Source: Zygnema cylindricum (Eukaryota; Streptophyta; Zygnematophyceae; Zygnematales; Zygnemataceae). Taken from it: a stretch of 64,000 nt of DNA. Both the position numbers and the translations under genes were made by a program. The notes below the pieces were generated by a model that searched no databases, was not told the DNA's origin, and saw only the letters and a program-made list of their open reading frames with translations. This document shows positions 46,358-59,041 of this stretch, piece after piece. Each line of letters begins with the position of its first letter. The stretch's first letter is position 1. The DNA lies in NCBI GenBank assembly GCA_037447655.1, contig JBBHKE010001855.1:41001-105000 (forward strand), given 5' to 3'.

Positions 46358-47403
46358 TGCAATTCTGTGTCCTCCATTGGACTACAGAATACAGGAAGCC
46401 TCAAGATAGTTATTAGCTAACCCACTTTCAATGGAAACCACTGCAACCCAAGCAGACAAGCACACAATCTGACTGCACCCTTGTGCAGCCTAGACTCCCT
46501 TGAGTCCGTAGAAAAAGAAATCTCTGAAAACACCCAACCAGGCGATAAGTGAAAGGGGGGCAAAGATGCCAATTTATACAAACTCTCAAAGAGAGAGAGG
46601 ACTATCTTCCTGATTTTTCCTAAGTCCTAGTTTTTCCTAGTTCCTCTTACAGCCCCTATCTACTGCATGTACGAACTAATCAGAACACTGTACAGCACCA
46701 CAAAGTACTACTGCCGATGTACTTTCTGTACGGCCTCTGTACGACAAGGCCATTAGGTGGACGCGTGTCCATTTTCCACTCGTCCGTACGTTCCTCGGAA
46801 TTCCTGCAACCAAATGTCGTCTCTCCACGTGGCGCCAGGTCATGCCACGTCACTAAATGCCAAAGTTACCATTCCGCGATTTCGGCGATGATGTGCGCCG
46901 TCAGATTTGACGCGAAATGTAATCTCAGCCGTAATAAATACTTGCGCGATATTTGTTTCGATGTCGAAACAAAATGCGTGATATGCGTTTCAAATTAGTA
47001 TAGTACTTCGTACTTTATCAAACTGTATCTATGCACGCTGTTAACATTTTCAGTTAAATGATTTATGTATAGTACAATAGTCTAAATACTAATCAAACCC
47101 TATATCTCCCAACGGACTTTTACGACACACTGGTTAGAGGTAACGGCTACGACGCTCTTTGCTGGTCGGGGGTTCGAGTCCTGCTGGACTCAACCTTTTG
47201 TTGAGAGTGACTTAAGTCACTCTTTATTCCTTCCCATGGAGCTGAGGCAGCCATGGCTCCATCGCTCTCTCTCTCTTTCAGTGACTACAACAAGTATGGG
47301 GGCGAGAGAGAAGAGATGGAGGCAGGTTGCCTATATTTTCTTTGTATGTTTTCCGCTAATTAATTTAGACCTAGAAAATACAATAAAAATAATTATTTCA
47401 GCA
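46358..47403 (-). repeat. 3' LTR of copia A4
   Basis: 1046 bp. On the minus strand it begins TGCTGAAATAATT after the polypurine tract and ends GAATTGCA. A TATA-like TATAAATT (minus strand) lies near 46570. Confidence 0.85.
47125..47200 (+). other. tRNA-like segment in the A4 3' LTR
   Basis: TGGTTAGAGG (47131, D-arm/A-box-like) and GGTTCGAGTC (47171, B-box) are about 40 bp apart. A TTTT run follows at 47195. It is antisense to the element. No clean acceptor stem closes it. Confidence 0.45.
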
Positions 47404-47418
47404 CTCCCCTTATTTTCT
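47404..47418 (-). other. Polypurine tract of copia A4
   Basis: On the minus strand GAAAATAAGGGGAG directly precedes the LTR start TGCTG. It is almost identical to the tract of A1. Confidence 0.75.
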
Positions 47419-50400
47419 AGTCTAATTTTAACTTTTCTTTTAATCCACACTTTTCTCTGCAATATTTTACCTTTGGAGAGGGCACAGGTTTGGTCATCAT
47501 GTTAGCCACGATTTCAACATCATATCTATATACAAGATTCACTATTTTATTTTCCACTTTTTCTCTTACAAAACTTAATCTTATGTCCATATGTTTAGCC
47601 TTAAAATGATGTTTTGGATTGGTTCCAATTGCTATGGCCGCTTGATTATCACAAAACACTTCATGCACTCCCTCCTTCATATACCCCGGTTCTTGCAGCA
47701 AGGACTTGACCCACATTAACTCTTTCACAGCAGAACAAGAGGCCATGTACTCAGCCTCCATTGTGGACTGAGCAACCACCTTTTGTTGCTTACTGCTCTT
47801 ACACCAAGCACCTTCCCCAACATACATCACATACCCAGAAGTGCATCATCTCATAGGTACGTCCCCATAACTAAAGTCACTCCAAGTAGTGATGTCAGTG
47901 TGCTCCCCTCCCAAATGCAAGCATAACTCTCTAGTTCCTACCAGATATCTCATGACTCTCTTGGATGAGTCCCAGTCTCTCTTCCTAGGATCATTAAGAC
48001 TCATACTGAGTACTCCGTCTGCTGCGGCTATGTCCGACCTAGTACAATTCATAAAATAGATTAAACTTCCTACGACCTGTCTATAAGGGATAGACTTCAT
48101 AAACTCTCTCTCATCTGGACTCATCTGATCATCTAAGATCATCACTCCTCCTTCTACACTCCCATCAGTTACTTTTTTCAAGTCTATGGGAGTGGTACAA
48201 CTGTTAGCATTTTCCATCAGGAATTTCTCAAGCATATTACCTATTGCTTCTTTTTGAGTAAGTCTGATAATCTTCTTCCCCCTATCTCTCTACATTTGAA
48301 TACCCAAAATATATCTTGTTTCCCCTAAATCCTTCATATAAAATCTGCTTCTAATATCTTTCTTTAACTTATTGATCTTTTCTAAAGATTTACTCAACAC
48401 AACAAAATCATCTACATAAATCGCAATAAAAATGACGCCATTCTCATCTTCAAACATATAGATAGAATGGTCAGAGCTGATACGGATATATCCCTGACCG
48501 GTAAGAAACTCATCTAGTTTCTTATTCCACTGTCGCAGAGCTGCTTCAGTCCATATAAAGACTTTATGAGCCTGCAGACTTTGCTCTTTTTTCCTTCTTC
48601 AACAAACCCCTCGCGTTGTCTCATGAAAATTTCTTCCTCTAACTCACCATTTAGATAAGCGGTCTTAATGTCCATCTGGTGGATTTCCATTTCTTCCGCT
48701 GCAGCAAGACTGAGGAGAATCCTTACTGATAGGAACCGAACAACTGGAGCAAAAGTCTCCTCATAGTCAATCCCCTCCTTTTGGGTGAACCACTTTGCTA
48801 CCAATCGAGCCTTATATCTCTCAATGGTATTATCTGGGTTCAGTTTTAGTTTAAATACCCATTTACACCTAATAAGTTTTCTGTCTGGAGGACAATCCGC
48901 TAGTTCCCAAGTATTTGCTTCCATGATAGAAGCCATCTCATCATTTATGGCTCTAATCCATCTTTCTTTCTCTGGACTATTTACTGCCTCTGAGTAAGAC
49001 TGAGGCTCATCAGTGTGAGATAGCTTATTTACCTTATGAGCGGCTTGTTTTTCCTGTAATCTTTTGTTGCTCCTCCTTCCTCCCTCAAACTCCGAAGCTG
49101 GAATGGATGAGAGTCTTGGATTTCTTCTCACTGTCTCATCGGCTCCCCTGTCCATGGAAACCGGTTCTTGTCTCGCTTCTTCTATCTCCTCGAAATTCAT
49201 AGGAGTATGTGAGGTTTCCGGTGAGTCTCATGTATCTTGGATCTCCCCTGAATCTGTAATCACGGTTTCACTCATGTCCCTTTCAAGAACGACCGAGTTC
49301 TCCTCACTTTCGGACTCAAATCTGATTCTTATCTTTTTTGTATATTTGAAGGGGTCAAATGACTTTCCTTCATCCATGACAACTAAGTGTTTAACTAGAC
49401 TGATATCTTTCTTTGCTAAGTCATATACTCTATATCCTTTAACATCCTCATCATATCCCACAAAGTATCCAGGTTTTCCCTTTGCATCTAGTTTCCAGTT
49501 TTTCCTATCCGTGTCAAGACTGTAAACTTGGCTACCGAATACTTAAAGGTGTGAGATATCTGGTTTCCTTCCAACCCATCTCTCATAAAATGTCACTCAC
49601 TTTACAGTTGAGGTAAGGACTTTATTTCTAATGTAGTTGGCACAGTTCATTGCTTCTGCCCAAAATCTCTTTCCTATTTTCTTGTCTGCCAACATACTGC
49701 GCACACTATCTCCTAGTGTTCGATTCAACCTCTCAGCTACCCCATTTTGTTCCGGATTATATGGTACAGTTTTCTGGTGCTGCACTCCCTCATCTCTCAG
49801 ATATTCCTCAAACTCGTTAGAGGTATATTCCCCCCTATTATCACTCTTTATCCTCTTAATGGGGGTTTCATGCAACTTCTCACTCCAAGCTTTATATTCT
49901 TTGAAGTAAGTTGATGCTTCAAACTTTGTTTTTAGAAAGTAGACTCTAGAGTATCTAGACCTGTTATCGGTTATTTTCATCATAAACCTCTTTCCTCCAA
50001 CCGAAGGTACTTTTTCCGGACCCCAAATATCTGTGTGGACCAAATCTAACACTTTCTCACCCTTATATGTGGCGGCTTTGGGAAAGGGAAGTCTGTGATC
50101 CTTACCTTGAGCACAACAACTAGAATCATCCATCATTTCATTATCCCCAAAATGAATGCCTTCTACTACCCCAAGCTTTTTCATGTCCCTCAACCTATCA
50201 AAATGCACATGCCCCAACCGCTTATGCCAAATCATCAACTTTGGAACACCAACATTGTAAGCATTCTTCTTTTCATTACTCAGGTTATGCCTAAACATTC
50301 CTTGGCTACCCTTATCTGCCGTGAAGTAAACTTCATCCCCATACTTAGCTATAAAGACTCTCTTTCTAGTGAAGGTATCAAACTTTTTTTCATCTAGCAC

Positions 50401-51764
50401 AAATGTAGAGACAAGATTTTTACTCAACTGAGGAATGTAGAGTACATTTGAGAATGTAAGTATACAAGTTTTACCCTCCACTAAGACTTTCAGATCTACT
50501 TATCCCAGTAGATCTGTAGTAACCACTCTTCCATCCCCATACTCTATCTCTACAATAGGGATCTTTCTTAGCTTAGTGAAGAGTTCTTTATCGCGACACA
50601 TATGCATGGATGCACCTGAGTCGATGATCCATCCTTCCTATGGAGCTTCCCGAATTGCTCCAAGGGCACACTTCTGTCTCCGAGGGATCTCGTTCTCCTC
50701 CACACTCTCGTCAAGAAGAAGATCCCCATCCTCCTCTGAGGACTCATCCTCGGTTTCTCAGTCACTTTTGTAACCACAAGCGCCTTTATCTTCCCTCCAG
50801 AAGAACCCCCTCCATGATTCTCTTGGAGCCTCAGCTCCGACAGCTTGACACAATCTGGGATGAAGTGTCCAAGCTTTTTGCAAAAATGACAAATACCCTT
50901 TGGGGACCTCGGTCCCCCAGAATGATCTCTTTCCCCTCTGTAAGGTTTCTTCGGGTCTTTCCCCCATCGGTTCCCTCCTGCTGCTAGAGCTTTAATGCTC
51001 TTCCCTCCTCTCCTAATCTCCATTGTGTTTTCCTGCACAAGTATCATCCTGACCACTGTGTTCCATTTCCATGAACTATCAGGAAATTCCTATACTCGGT
51101 ACACTATGTTCTCAAACTCATTTGGTAACTTCATGATGAGTGTGTTAACTTTCATTTTCATTGTACCTATCCACCCGACACTTTCCATCTCCATATACAA
51201 ACAAGAAATATCATCATAGTAATCTAACATCTTTCCTCCTTTGTAAGTGTAACTCACTAGCTTTTGCACAGCCAACTAGAGCTCCTGAATAGTTCCAGCT
51301 CTATAAATCTCCACTAAACTCACCCACAACTCCTCGGCCTTGTAAATGTGAAGATGAAGGGTGGCCAACGCTTAAGTAAGGTGCCTCAGAATGAAGTTCT
51401 TGGCATCCATTTTTACATCATCCCAAATTTGAGTATCGTTCTCCGCGGTCTTCACGGTCGCCCCTCCCGATACTGTGGCAATAGGAGTGAGGGGTGTCTC
51501 GTTCCTTTTCCCCATTTCGGACACACTATTGTCCCCATCATCTGCCTCCTCCGCTGAGGCAGCCGTTGCTGTAGGAAACCTTACTCCTCCAAATCTTGGT
51601 GGAGTTCCCGAAGGTGGACGTTTCACCTGTCCACTGACGATACCCCAGTATCGTTTATCGCACAAAGCTCCCATCATCATGGCTTCCTAATAGATGAACC
51701 CAGATCCATTGAAGGTGGGCACCCTAGAGGGTGGGCCCATAACCTGCAATTATGTGTCCTCCAT
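47417..51764 (-). pseudogene. copia A4 gag-pol polyprotein remnant
   Basis: Read on the minus strand from the ATG at 51764 inside the 5' LTR. The fourth codon after it is now TAA. The Gag pieces are 51680-51372 and 51275-51090. The zinc knuckle CHFCKKLGHFIPDC (about 50875) keeps perfect C-X2-C-X4-H-X4-C spacing. The protease region lies near 50600. The integrase frame is 50481-49597, with WHKRLGHVHFDRL, an HTDIWGP Asp, SDNRGE and QNGVAERLNRT, so all three catalytic residues are present. RT lies in 49200-48300, with IYVDDFV near 48420. RNase H is at 47830-47417 (STMEAEYMA, CDNQAAIAIGTNPKHHF, MTKPVPSPK). At least eight stops or frameshifts break it. It is better preserved than A1 in integrase and Gag. 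Confidence 0.92.
51732..51744 (-). other. Primer-binding site of copia A4
   Basis: On the minus strand GGTTATGGGCCCA directly follows the LTR end TTGCA. It is a perfect match to the initiator tRNA-Met anticodon-arm complement and encodes V-M-G-P of Gag. Confidence 0.8.
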
Positions 51765-52786
51765 TGGACTACAGAATACAGGAAGCCTCTAGATAGTTAT
51801 TAGCTAACCCACTTTCAATGGAAACCACTGCTACCCAAGCAAACAAGCACACAATTTGACTGCACCCCTGTGCAGCGTGGACTCCCTTGAGTCCGTAGAA
51901 AAAGAAATCTTTGAAAACGACCAACCAATCGATAAGTTATAAGGGGCAAAGATGCGAATTTATACAAACTTTCAAAGAGAGAGAGGACTATCTTCATGAT
52001 TTTTCCTAAGTCCTAGTTTTTCCTAGTTCCTCTCACAGCGCCTATCTACTGCATGTACGAACCAATCATAACACTGTATTGTACCTCAAAGTACTATTGC
52101 CGATATACTTTTTGTACGGCCTTTCTCGAGAAGGCCATTAGGTGGATGCGTGTCCATTTTCCACTCGTCCCTACGTTCCTCGGAATTCCTGCGACCAAAT
52201 GTCGTCTCTCCACGTGGCGCCATGTCATGCCATGTCACCAAATGCCAAAGTTATCATTGCGGGATTTCGGCGATGACGTGCGCCGTCAGATTTGACGCGA
52301 AATGTAATCTCAGCCGTAATAAATACTTGCGCGATATTTGTTTCGACATCGAAACAAAATGCGCTATATGCGTTTCAAATTAGTATAATACTTCGTACTT
52401 TATCAAACAATATCTATGCACGCTGTAAACATTTTCAGTTAAATGATTTCTGTATAGTACAATAGTTTAAATACTAATCAAACCCTATATTCCCAACGGA
52501 TTTCTACTGCAGACTGGTTAGAGCTAACGACAACGCCGCGCTCTACTGGTCGGGGGTTCGAGTCCTGCCGGACTCAACCTTTTGTTGAGAGTGACTTAAG
52601 TAACTCTTTAGACTTTCCCATGGAGTTGAGGCAGCCATGGCTCTATCGCTCTCTCTCTCTTTCAGTGACTACAATAAGTATGGGGGCGAGAGAGAAGAGA
52701 TGGAGGCAGGCTGCCTATATTTTCTTTGTTTGTTTTCCACTAATTAATTTTGACCTAGAAAATACAATAAAACTAATTAATTAATA
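51745..52786 (-). repeat. 5' LTR of copia A4
   Basis: Aligns with 46358-47403 over nearly its whole length. A tRNA-like segment is at 52508-52582 (GGTTAGAGCTAAC, then GGGTTCGAGTCCTG, then CCTTTT). The outer end reads TTAATTAATAGATG instead of TATTTCAGCA, so the last few bases are lost or changed. Confidence 0.85.
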
Positions 52787-53526
52787 GATGTATCATAAAA
52801 GTAAGGCGCACGCCGGCGGACAAATTTTTTGAGGGAACTGACACGGCCTAGAATGACATTCCGCGGGGAAAAAAACCCGAAAAAAAAAGCACAGACGTAA
52901 GTCCTATCGTAAATTATGTTATGGGCTGTTCATGTGATCTTTTTATATCGCTACTTTGATCAGCGATCGCCCGATCATCCAAATTTGACGGTTTAAATAA
53001 ATAATGCTTTAGAACTCACGGAAAAATAAAAGTTTGTCCGAATGTTTTTCAAAATTTAGACATGACGATTAATTCTCTATCGATCGATGTGCAACTCAAC
53101 CCTGTTCTTATTGTTTTTCATTTTGCGACTAATACAATATGGGTCTTATGGCCATACTGTAAATTTTGTGTGCAATAGGTATATTGTATGGGCGTACTTT
53201 CACCTACTTTTGAACTATAAACCATACCCCGAATTAGTAATTATATGAATTACAGAATTAGTCTTTTTTTGTCGGTTACATTTTGCGACGTTTACCTTTT
53301 AAGTCATGGAACGAAAATCACGTCGTACGTGGCGTAACAGACAATTTGTCTTTTTTCGCTAAAATAACATATTATATAAAAATATTAAAATTTTAAATTT
53401 AATCAAATACTATATATCGCGATGGTTTATGTTGGTCTAGATACGATATATCGATGATTCTGCTTTATCGATATTCGATATATCAAATATCAAAATTATC
53501 GCGATATGGATTTACTTGATACCCTA

Positions 53527-53960
53527 CACTAGCTATTAGAGTAAACTAATAAATAGCGTAAAAAAAAATAGTGTTCGTAACGCTAATTACGGAAAAAAAA
53601 AACATATAACTAATTAATCACTAACTCTGATTTCGGTTATTTTGAATAATTATATCCTGTCGTATTGATGTCTACATCAATATATGCATTCGTACAAAAT
53701 CTGACAAATCGTACGCCAAAATTTGAATGTTTGAGTTTGCGTCTCCTTTCCCCAATGCACATTCACATGCGTGCGCAATTACATTAAATGGCTTTTTATA
53801 CATTTTTATTTAAAAAAAGACATTTTGGTACAGTAAAACCGTGGATACGGTGGTGTACTTCCGTTTTTAACGTTAATTAAATAAATAACCCTAAAAGGCG
53901 TAAAGGAAAAAATATAATTATTGATTGTATTTCATAAACTTTAATAGCGATTGGCGGTGT
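53527..53960. mobile_element. Possible degenerate third MITE
   Basis: The left end CACTAGCTATTAGAGTAAAC and right end GCGATTGGCGGTG, each next to TA, resemble the ends of the MITE family at 30298 and 44306. The interior does not align well by eye. Confidence 0.3.
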
Positions 53961-54264
53961 ACTCAACCGTATTGTAGTGTCTTCGATGGACCACTGTATG
54001 CCTTTACACAAATATCGCCATCGCTGACCCTCCAACGTTTTTAGTCTTGTTGTGTATCTTTTTATTGCGAAAAATCTGATAGACTACACATCGTTTATAT
54101 TTATCTTTGAGGAGGGTTCATAAAATTCAGTATATAAGGGGATTATATTTGACATTGAGGGGGCTGATAAATTACAGTATATTGTCCCCGATAATTATTG
54201 TCAATGTAATCCAATATATTCAACCAATAATCAATAACAGTTGATAACCAATATATATCGTAGG

Positions 54265-54315
54265 GGCAAAAGGGGGGGGCGTATCACAATCGCGCCGGGG
54301 GGGAAAGGGGGATGA
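54265..54315 (+). repeat. G-rich tract
   Basis: Four runs of four or more G (GGGG, GGGGGGGG, GGGGGGGG, GGGGG) lie within about 50 bp. The spacing could allow a G-quadruplex on the plus strand. Confidence 0.6.
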
Positions 54316-55209
54316 GAGGATGGTTTGAACAAAAAAAAAGGGTACAAAAATACCAACACTGCATATATAAAAATACATATGAAAAACAAAAACGATATAT
54401 ATCAATTATCCGTGAGCAAAAAAAAACACATACCAACTAAGGTAAAAGGCTACAAAAGGCGTAAACAACATTATTTTGTAGGGATTAACCACAACACTTA
54501 TTATTTGTATGCACTATAACTCCCCACGGTTGTCACGGTTAAAATCTCTAATTATAAAAAGTGTCTTTTGACCCGAAATCATAGTTTAGTGTAAATAAAA
54601 TTGTTGATTTAAGTGGTCTAAATAATGCCCGAGGGAAAACATAATTCAGTAAAGTAAATTTCGATAATAACTAACACTAATAACAATCGTCATTGTATTA
54701 TAGTGTTGCCTCCACATTGTGTCAAAAAACATTATGTCACAATTAATACATCTCTCGAGAATATGTTGTATAATTTCGCAACTTTAGCTTTCATGAACCT
54801 CAAGGCTACTACCACGCATGTACAAGATCCACTTCGCCCCCTCGCATTCCAATTGTTCACCTCACACAAAGGGGCGCCCTCCCCAATTACGAAAACAACA
54901 CGAAACTTTCAGCAAAAAACACCATTTATTAAAAGGAGGCATATAAATATCATTCTCACTGTTTTTCCTTTTAATCTGAAAGTTGTTAAGCATGTTTTTT
55001 TTAAACCCAAAATAATTATATTGTGATCAATGTCACCATTTTTGTCATTCCTTTATCTGCAGTTTGTATTATCTTAACTACCCATTTTTTTTACATTTGC
55101 CCGTTTTATCTCTCCGTGGTCCCTCGATGTTTCTCCGCTCAACGGTTTTTTCGCTTTTGCACACATCATTTCTCCGCTCGAAATAGCCGTTTTACCACTA
55201 CTTATATTG

Positions 55210-55213
<4 letters not shown>

Positions 55214-55253
<40 letters not shown>
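55214..55253 (+). repeat. (TC)20 microsatellite
   Basis: Uninterrupted TC dinucleotides over 40 bp in intergenic DNA. Confidence 0.95.
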
Positions 55254-55256
<3 letters not shown>

Positions 55257-56165
55257 ATTGCGATAATTATACTAATGTTAATAATACTAAATTTAAAACG
55301 ATAAATATTATAATATTAATAATAATAACAAAAATCGCAATCATACTACAAATTAGAATAACTGTATAAATAAAATTTAAATAAAATCGGTAAATAGAGA
55401 AAATTACATTAAGAATAAGAGACTCACTTCAATTTTAAGAGACAAGGCACCTGAATAATTTTAGGGATGCAAGATACAAGACTGTTAATAGAGCTACATA
55501 AGACTCGTTGGATTAAACTAAAATAATGTAACTCGATCGCCCTTCAACACCATAAGATTCAACCTTTATACGACAAAGCGTAGCGGTGAATGGTTGTCGT
55601 AGATTGAGAGACTCAACTCCCCACCACCTAATGTTCCTTTAATATGTCAATGTGACTTTGAGTGTGAACTTGTTTTAGACTTTGGGTCAACGTCCATTTT
55701 TTTTTGTTATTTTTCAATAACGTAGTTTTTAGTGCTCTTGTAGTTCGATTTTCATTTTCTTTTTTTGTTTTTAGCTTTCAAATTTGTATACTTATAATTG
55801 TTTAGCTATTATAATATTTGTTATTGCGTTTGGGTTTTGCATTTGTTAAAGATGTACAAAATTTTCCATGTTAATCATGAATTTAAATTTTACGGTTTTA
55901 CCATATTGTAGGGGTTAAGAAAATAAAAAATAGCGCTTGAGCTCAAAAGCCAAAATAGACTAACTCTACGGCCCTATGTCGCTAAGTAAGGGTTTTTTAT
56001 TTCGTTTTCTTACAAACTTAGTGGCGTACTACTGAAATTACAACTATACGAAAAAAATGCAAAAATGTAAAATATAATTTACGTCATATTCGAACATATA
56101 ATGTATAACAAGCTTTCGTCTTTTGATTTTTTGACCCCCTATCACGTCATCTTCGAACTTTTTTT

Positions 56166-56188
56166 AAAACACATCGATGATGTGTTTT
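56166..56188. repeat. Short palindrome AAAACACATC-GAT-GATGTGTTTT
   Basis: Perfect 10-bp arms with a 3-bp spacer. A similar palindrome lies at 29677-29697. The flanks are also related when one is inverted. Confidence 0.8.
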
Positions 56189-58352
56189 AAATAGAGTAAG
56201 GGTACTTTCGTATGTAAGCAAAACTTTAGTATTGTAACTCTGATTTTAGCGAAGATTCTCCGTACTACTTTTATAGCATTTTTATGTAAATGAATGAAGT
56301 CGTTACTTTAGATTGTGACGGATATACACGTGGGTGTAATTTGTGAAGGATGTAGACGACTACAAATCTCGCGACAATTGATGATGTCTACAAAATAGGG
56401 ACGGTTGTAGACGTCTAACTACTTTTGACGTCTAACTACATATTCTACAATTTCCGTCATGGTTTCCCAAATTTGTTTTAAGTTTTTTTCTCACTTTACT
56501 TGCCATCAAAATACCCCCAAACATAATACAAAAAAAATCGTTCTTAAAGATACCCTTTTGCACAACGGCGTCCGTTGGTCGAGACCCCCTCCACGACCCT
56601 TGTACGAAAAAAAACGCAAGGAAAAAAGTCACGCACAGGCCAGAAACGTGCAGTAGGTTTTTTTTTCTGATACTACGGGCACAAAAATTGTTAAAAACTT
56701 TCGACACGTGCGACAACATCTGCCTATTCGCTCACCCCGCATAACTTGATTTAAAATCACCTCGCGAGGTGGTATTATATAAAGTTTGAAGAAGAGGTGA
56801 AAGGACGCGAAAGTGGGTCGAAATACGCTAGACGACAAATTGCATCACGCTTGACGACAAACTCCAGTACATGTTAAGTTTCAAGGTAACGCAACTTGTA
56901 CGGCGGTACTTTTAATTTTATGGCAGGGTTGTGGATTTTCTCGTTTTTTCTAAGTTATGGAGGAAAACGACAGAAAAAAACTGTAACTCTATCACATGCG
57001 GAAGTACCGTAACTCCGCTTTCAAACTTAGAAAATTATTTTCGCACGTGTCAAAATTTTCAAAAGTTTTTGACGACGAGAAAAAGTACACGGTTGTTTAT
57101 TTTCGTCCGCTTGCATCTTTTACCCTTTTTCTTTTCTTGGGCTCTCAAGGTTGCAGTGCTATTTCACGGAAAGATTAAAATTTTATAAACGAGCCAATAT
57201 AGCTTACTCCTCTTCAGGTTGCCAACCTTGCATCTCCTTCACTCCAAACTTCACTTATTCGCGACATTAGTGGATGCAGGCATAATTTTGAGGGCGACCG
57301 CACGTGCAAGAATCAAGTCACGTAGGGAAGCATAAAAAAAACGCTCCCATATTTTTTTTTCTTTATTTTGTCGCGGCCACAGGAATTATATCTGCATTCA
57401 TGGCGACAAGACATGAGAGGTAAACGCAAAAGCATCTTTTTCAGCCATGTCTAGAAGGATTTACGTATGCGATGTCATGCAAAGACATGCGACGTTCCAA
57501 AATGTTTTAAAAATTAAAATGTCTTGCGACATTCCAATTAAAAAAAAATACGGTGCGTCAAGACAGATTGTAGACGTTGACAGTTGTAACGGGCATTGTC
57601 GATGTTGACATTTGTCACACTCTTAACTAACAACTTCGTTGTTTCACATTGGGACACTTGGAAAAGGTGTCCGAAGAATCTTTGCTAGAATATAAAGTAA
57701 GTTAGCTAAGTTACAGTGACATGTGGCCGTACCTTGAGACAAAGTAAACAAGTGAAGAATCTAAATCTAACTAGAATAATGGTAGTATATAATGTATTTT
57801 AATTAATGCTAATAAAGGTGGGAAGTGTGGTGTACACCCTCTATCCCTAGTAGTCTAAAGGTTTCATTTGCCACTTATATCTTCTTTTCTCCGTGCACAC
57901 TTGTCCAAATTTAAATTGGAGACCGCCAATCGGAAGGTGCGAATCTTGCACGGTCAGCCCATAAGGCTGGCGTACAAAAATGAAGCCTTGTCGTTGGACT
58001 TCATCCATGGTGGTTCAAGACTTCAGGCCCATTGATAACAGTTGTTCAAAATGTCAAAATGTAGGAAAGCAATTGTCACCAGTCGTTGATCCGACCAACG
58101 GAGTTGAGCAACGACGAATGCAAAATCTGCTCTTTGAAAAAGATCCATCGAAACTTCCTATCTTTCCACGCGAAGCACTCAACGGCTCTATTTGACATTT
58201 AGGAGCCCAAAAATGTTTTTTCGATGGTACGGTGGGCGGGAGGAGGTAGTATCAATGGCATGGATTAGAACATCATTGGTCGAATCACATTTCAAACTCA
58301 AATTTGCCGACAATACTTTTTGGGCGGCATCATCCGTCGTCACTTGCTCCAG

Positions 58353-58379
58353 TACAGTACAGTACTATACTGTACTGTA
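58353..58379. repeat. Perfect 12-bp inverted repeat upstream of importin-alpha
   Basis: TACAGTACAGTA-CTA-TACTGTACTGTA, about 660 bp before the importin-alpha start codon. It could form a hairpin. No T-run follows, and a role is unknown. Confidence 0.85.
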
Positions 58380-59041
58380 GCTGTTTCAATACCCGATATA
58401 ACGCTAAGTTTCCGAATAGCATGGATACGAGAGATAAAACTTACGTATAAAGAAATGTTGCATTCTCATATAGTGTGACCAACAAGGAATAAGAATACTT
58501 GAGCATTTAAAAAATACACAAAATTTGTAGGCCACGTACGGATTTCAATTTTTTTTGAGCGATTACAAAGGTTGGGCAAGGCATCGATATAGTGCTGTTG
58601 TCAATTCTATTGACGATGCAGTAGGGCACAGACCACAGGGTAGCTAGCAAAGATCTTCTGGAGGCTGCTGGCATGACGTCTCTCCTTAGATTGAAGACGC
58701 ATGGTAAATCGGACGGTTGAGCGTCTATCGTGGTGTGTCCGTTCTGGTAGTGTCATTGAACCGTTAGATTACGGGCATGAGATTTGGTATAAAATCCGAC
58801 GGCTATCCCTATGGTCTATGCGCCCTCTCCTTTGTTGTAGAGAGTCGTTCAAGGGCCATCGCACATCAATCTATTTTCATTGTTCCGAGTTGGTAGATTT
58901 CACTTCTCCATCTCAGTTGCCTTCCATTGCCCTGAGCTCGAAGTTATCTGTCAGACTACTGTGCAAAGGCTTTTTCAATTTACTGCTCGAAGGCGGTAGT
59001 AGGTTCCTTTTTCCACTTTGGTGAAGTACTATCATTACAGT

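Larger units (their letters stand above)
46358..52786 (-). mobile_element. Ty1/copia LTR retrotransposon, family A copy 4 (A4), minus strand, decayed
   Basis: Both LTRs are present (51745-about 52786 as 5' LTR, 46358-47403 as 3' LTR), with a primer-binding site and a full-length but broken gag-pol. The outer end of the 5' LTR has lost its TG terminus, and no matching 5-bp target duplication is visible, so the right border is rearranged. Confidence 0.92.
45685..53531. mobile_element. Possible hAT-like non-autonomous transposon, split by copia A4
   Basis: The left end TAGTGTTGGATATC and the inverse of the right end TAGTGTAGGGTATC form terminal repeats. The flanking 8 bp (CCTATTAA at 45677, GCTATTAG at 53532) agree at six positions. 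Internal blocks are also inverted between the sides: CGATATATCG-rich tracts at 45715-45840 and 53410-53510, and GTTCAAAAGTAGG near 46225 against CCTACTTTTGAAC near 53200. Without the copia element it would be about 1.4 kb with no coding capacity. The right end may instead belong to a degenerate MITE starting at about 53527. Confidence 0.45.
53961..57900. other. AT-rich intergenic DNA, no gene recognised
   Basis: About 3.9 kb of AT-rich DNA with only short, low-complexity frames. It holds a G-rich stretch (54265-54315), a (TC)20 microsatellite (55214-55253) and a palindrome (56166-56188). I find no conserved domain, RNA gene or complete transposon. Confidence 0.55.

Noticed and set aside
47131-47200. 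A true tRNA gene in the copia LTR
   Set aside because: A and B boxes are present, but no paired acceptor stem or clear anticodon arm was found. Reported only as tRNA-like.
55214-55253. CRISPR-like or regulatory repeat array
   Set aside because: It is a plain TC microsatellite. The window is eukaryotic and no spacer-repeat structure exists.
57980-58195. Open frame of 71 codons upstream of importin-alpha
   Set aside because: No recognisable domain, no homologous copy in the window, and a composition like surrounding DNA. Length is within chance expectation.
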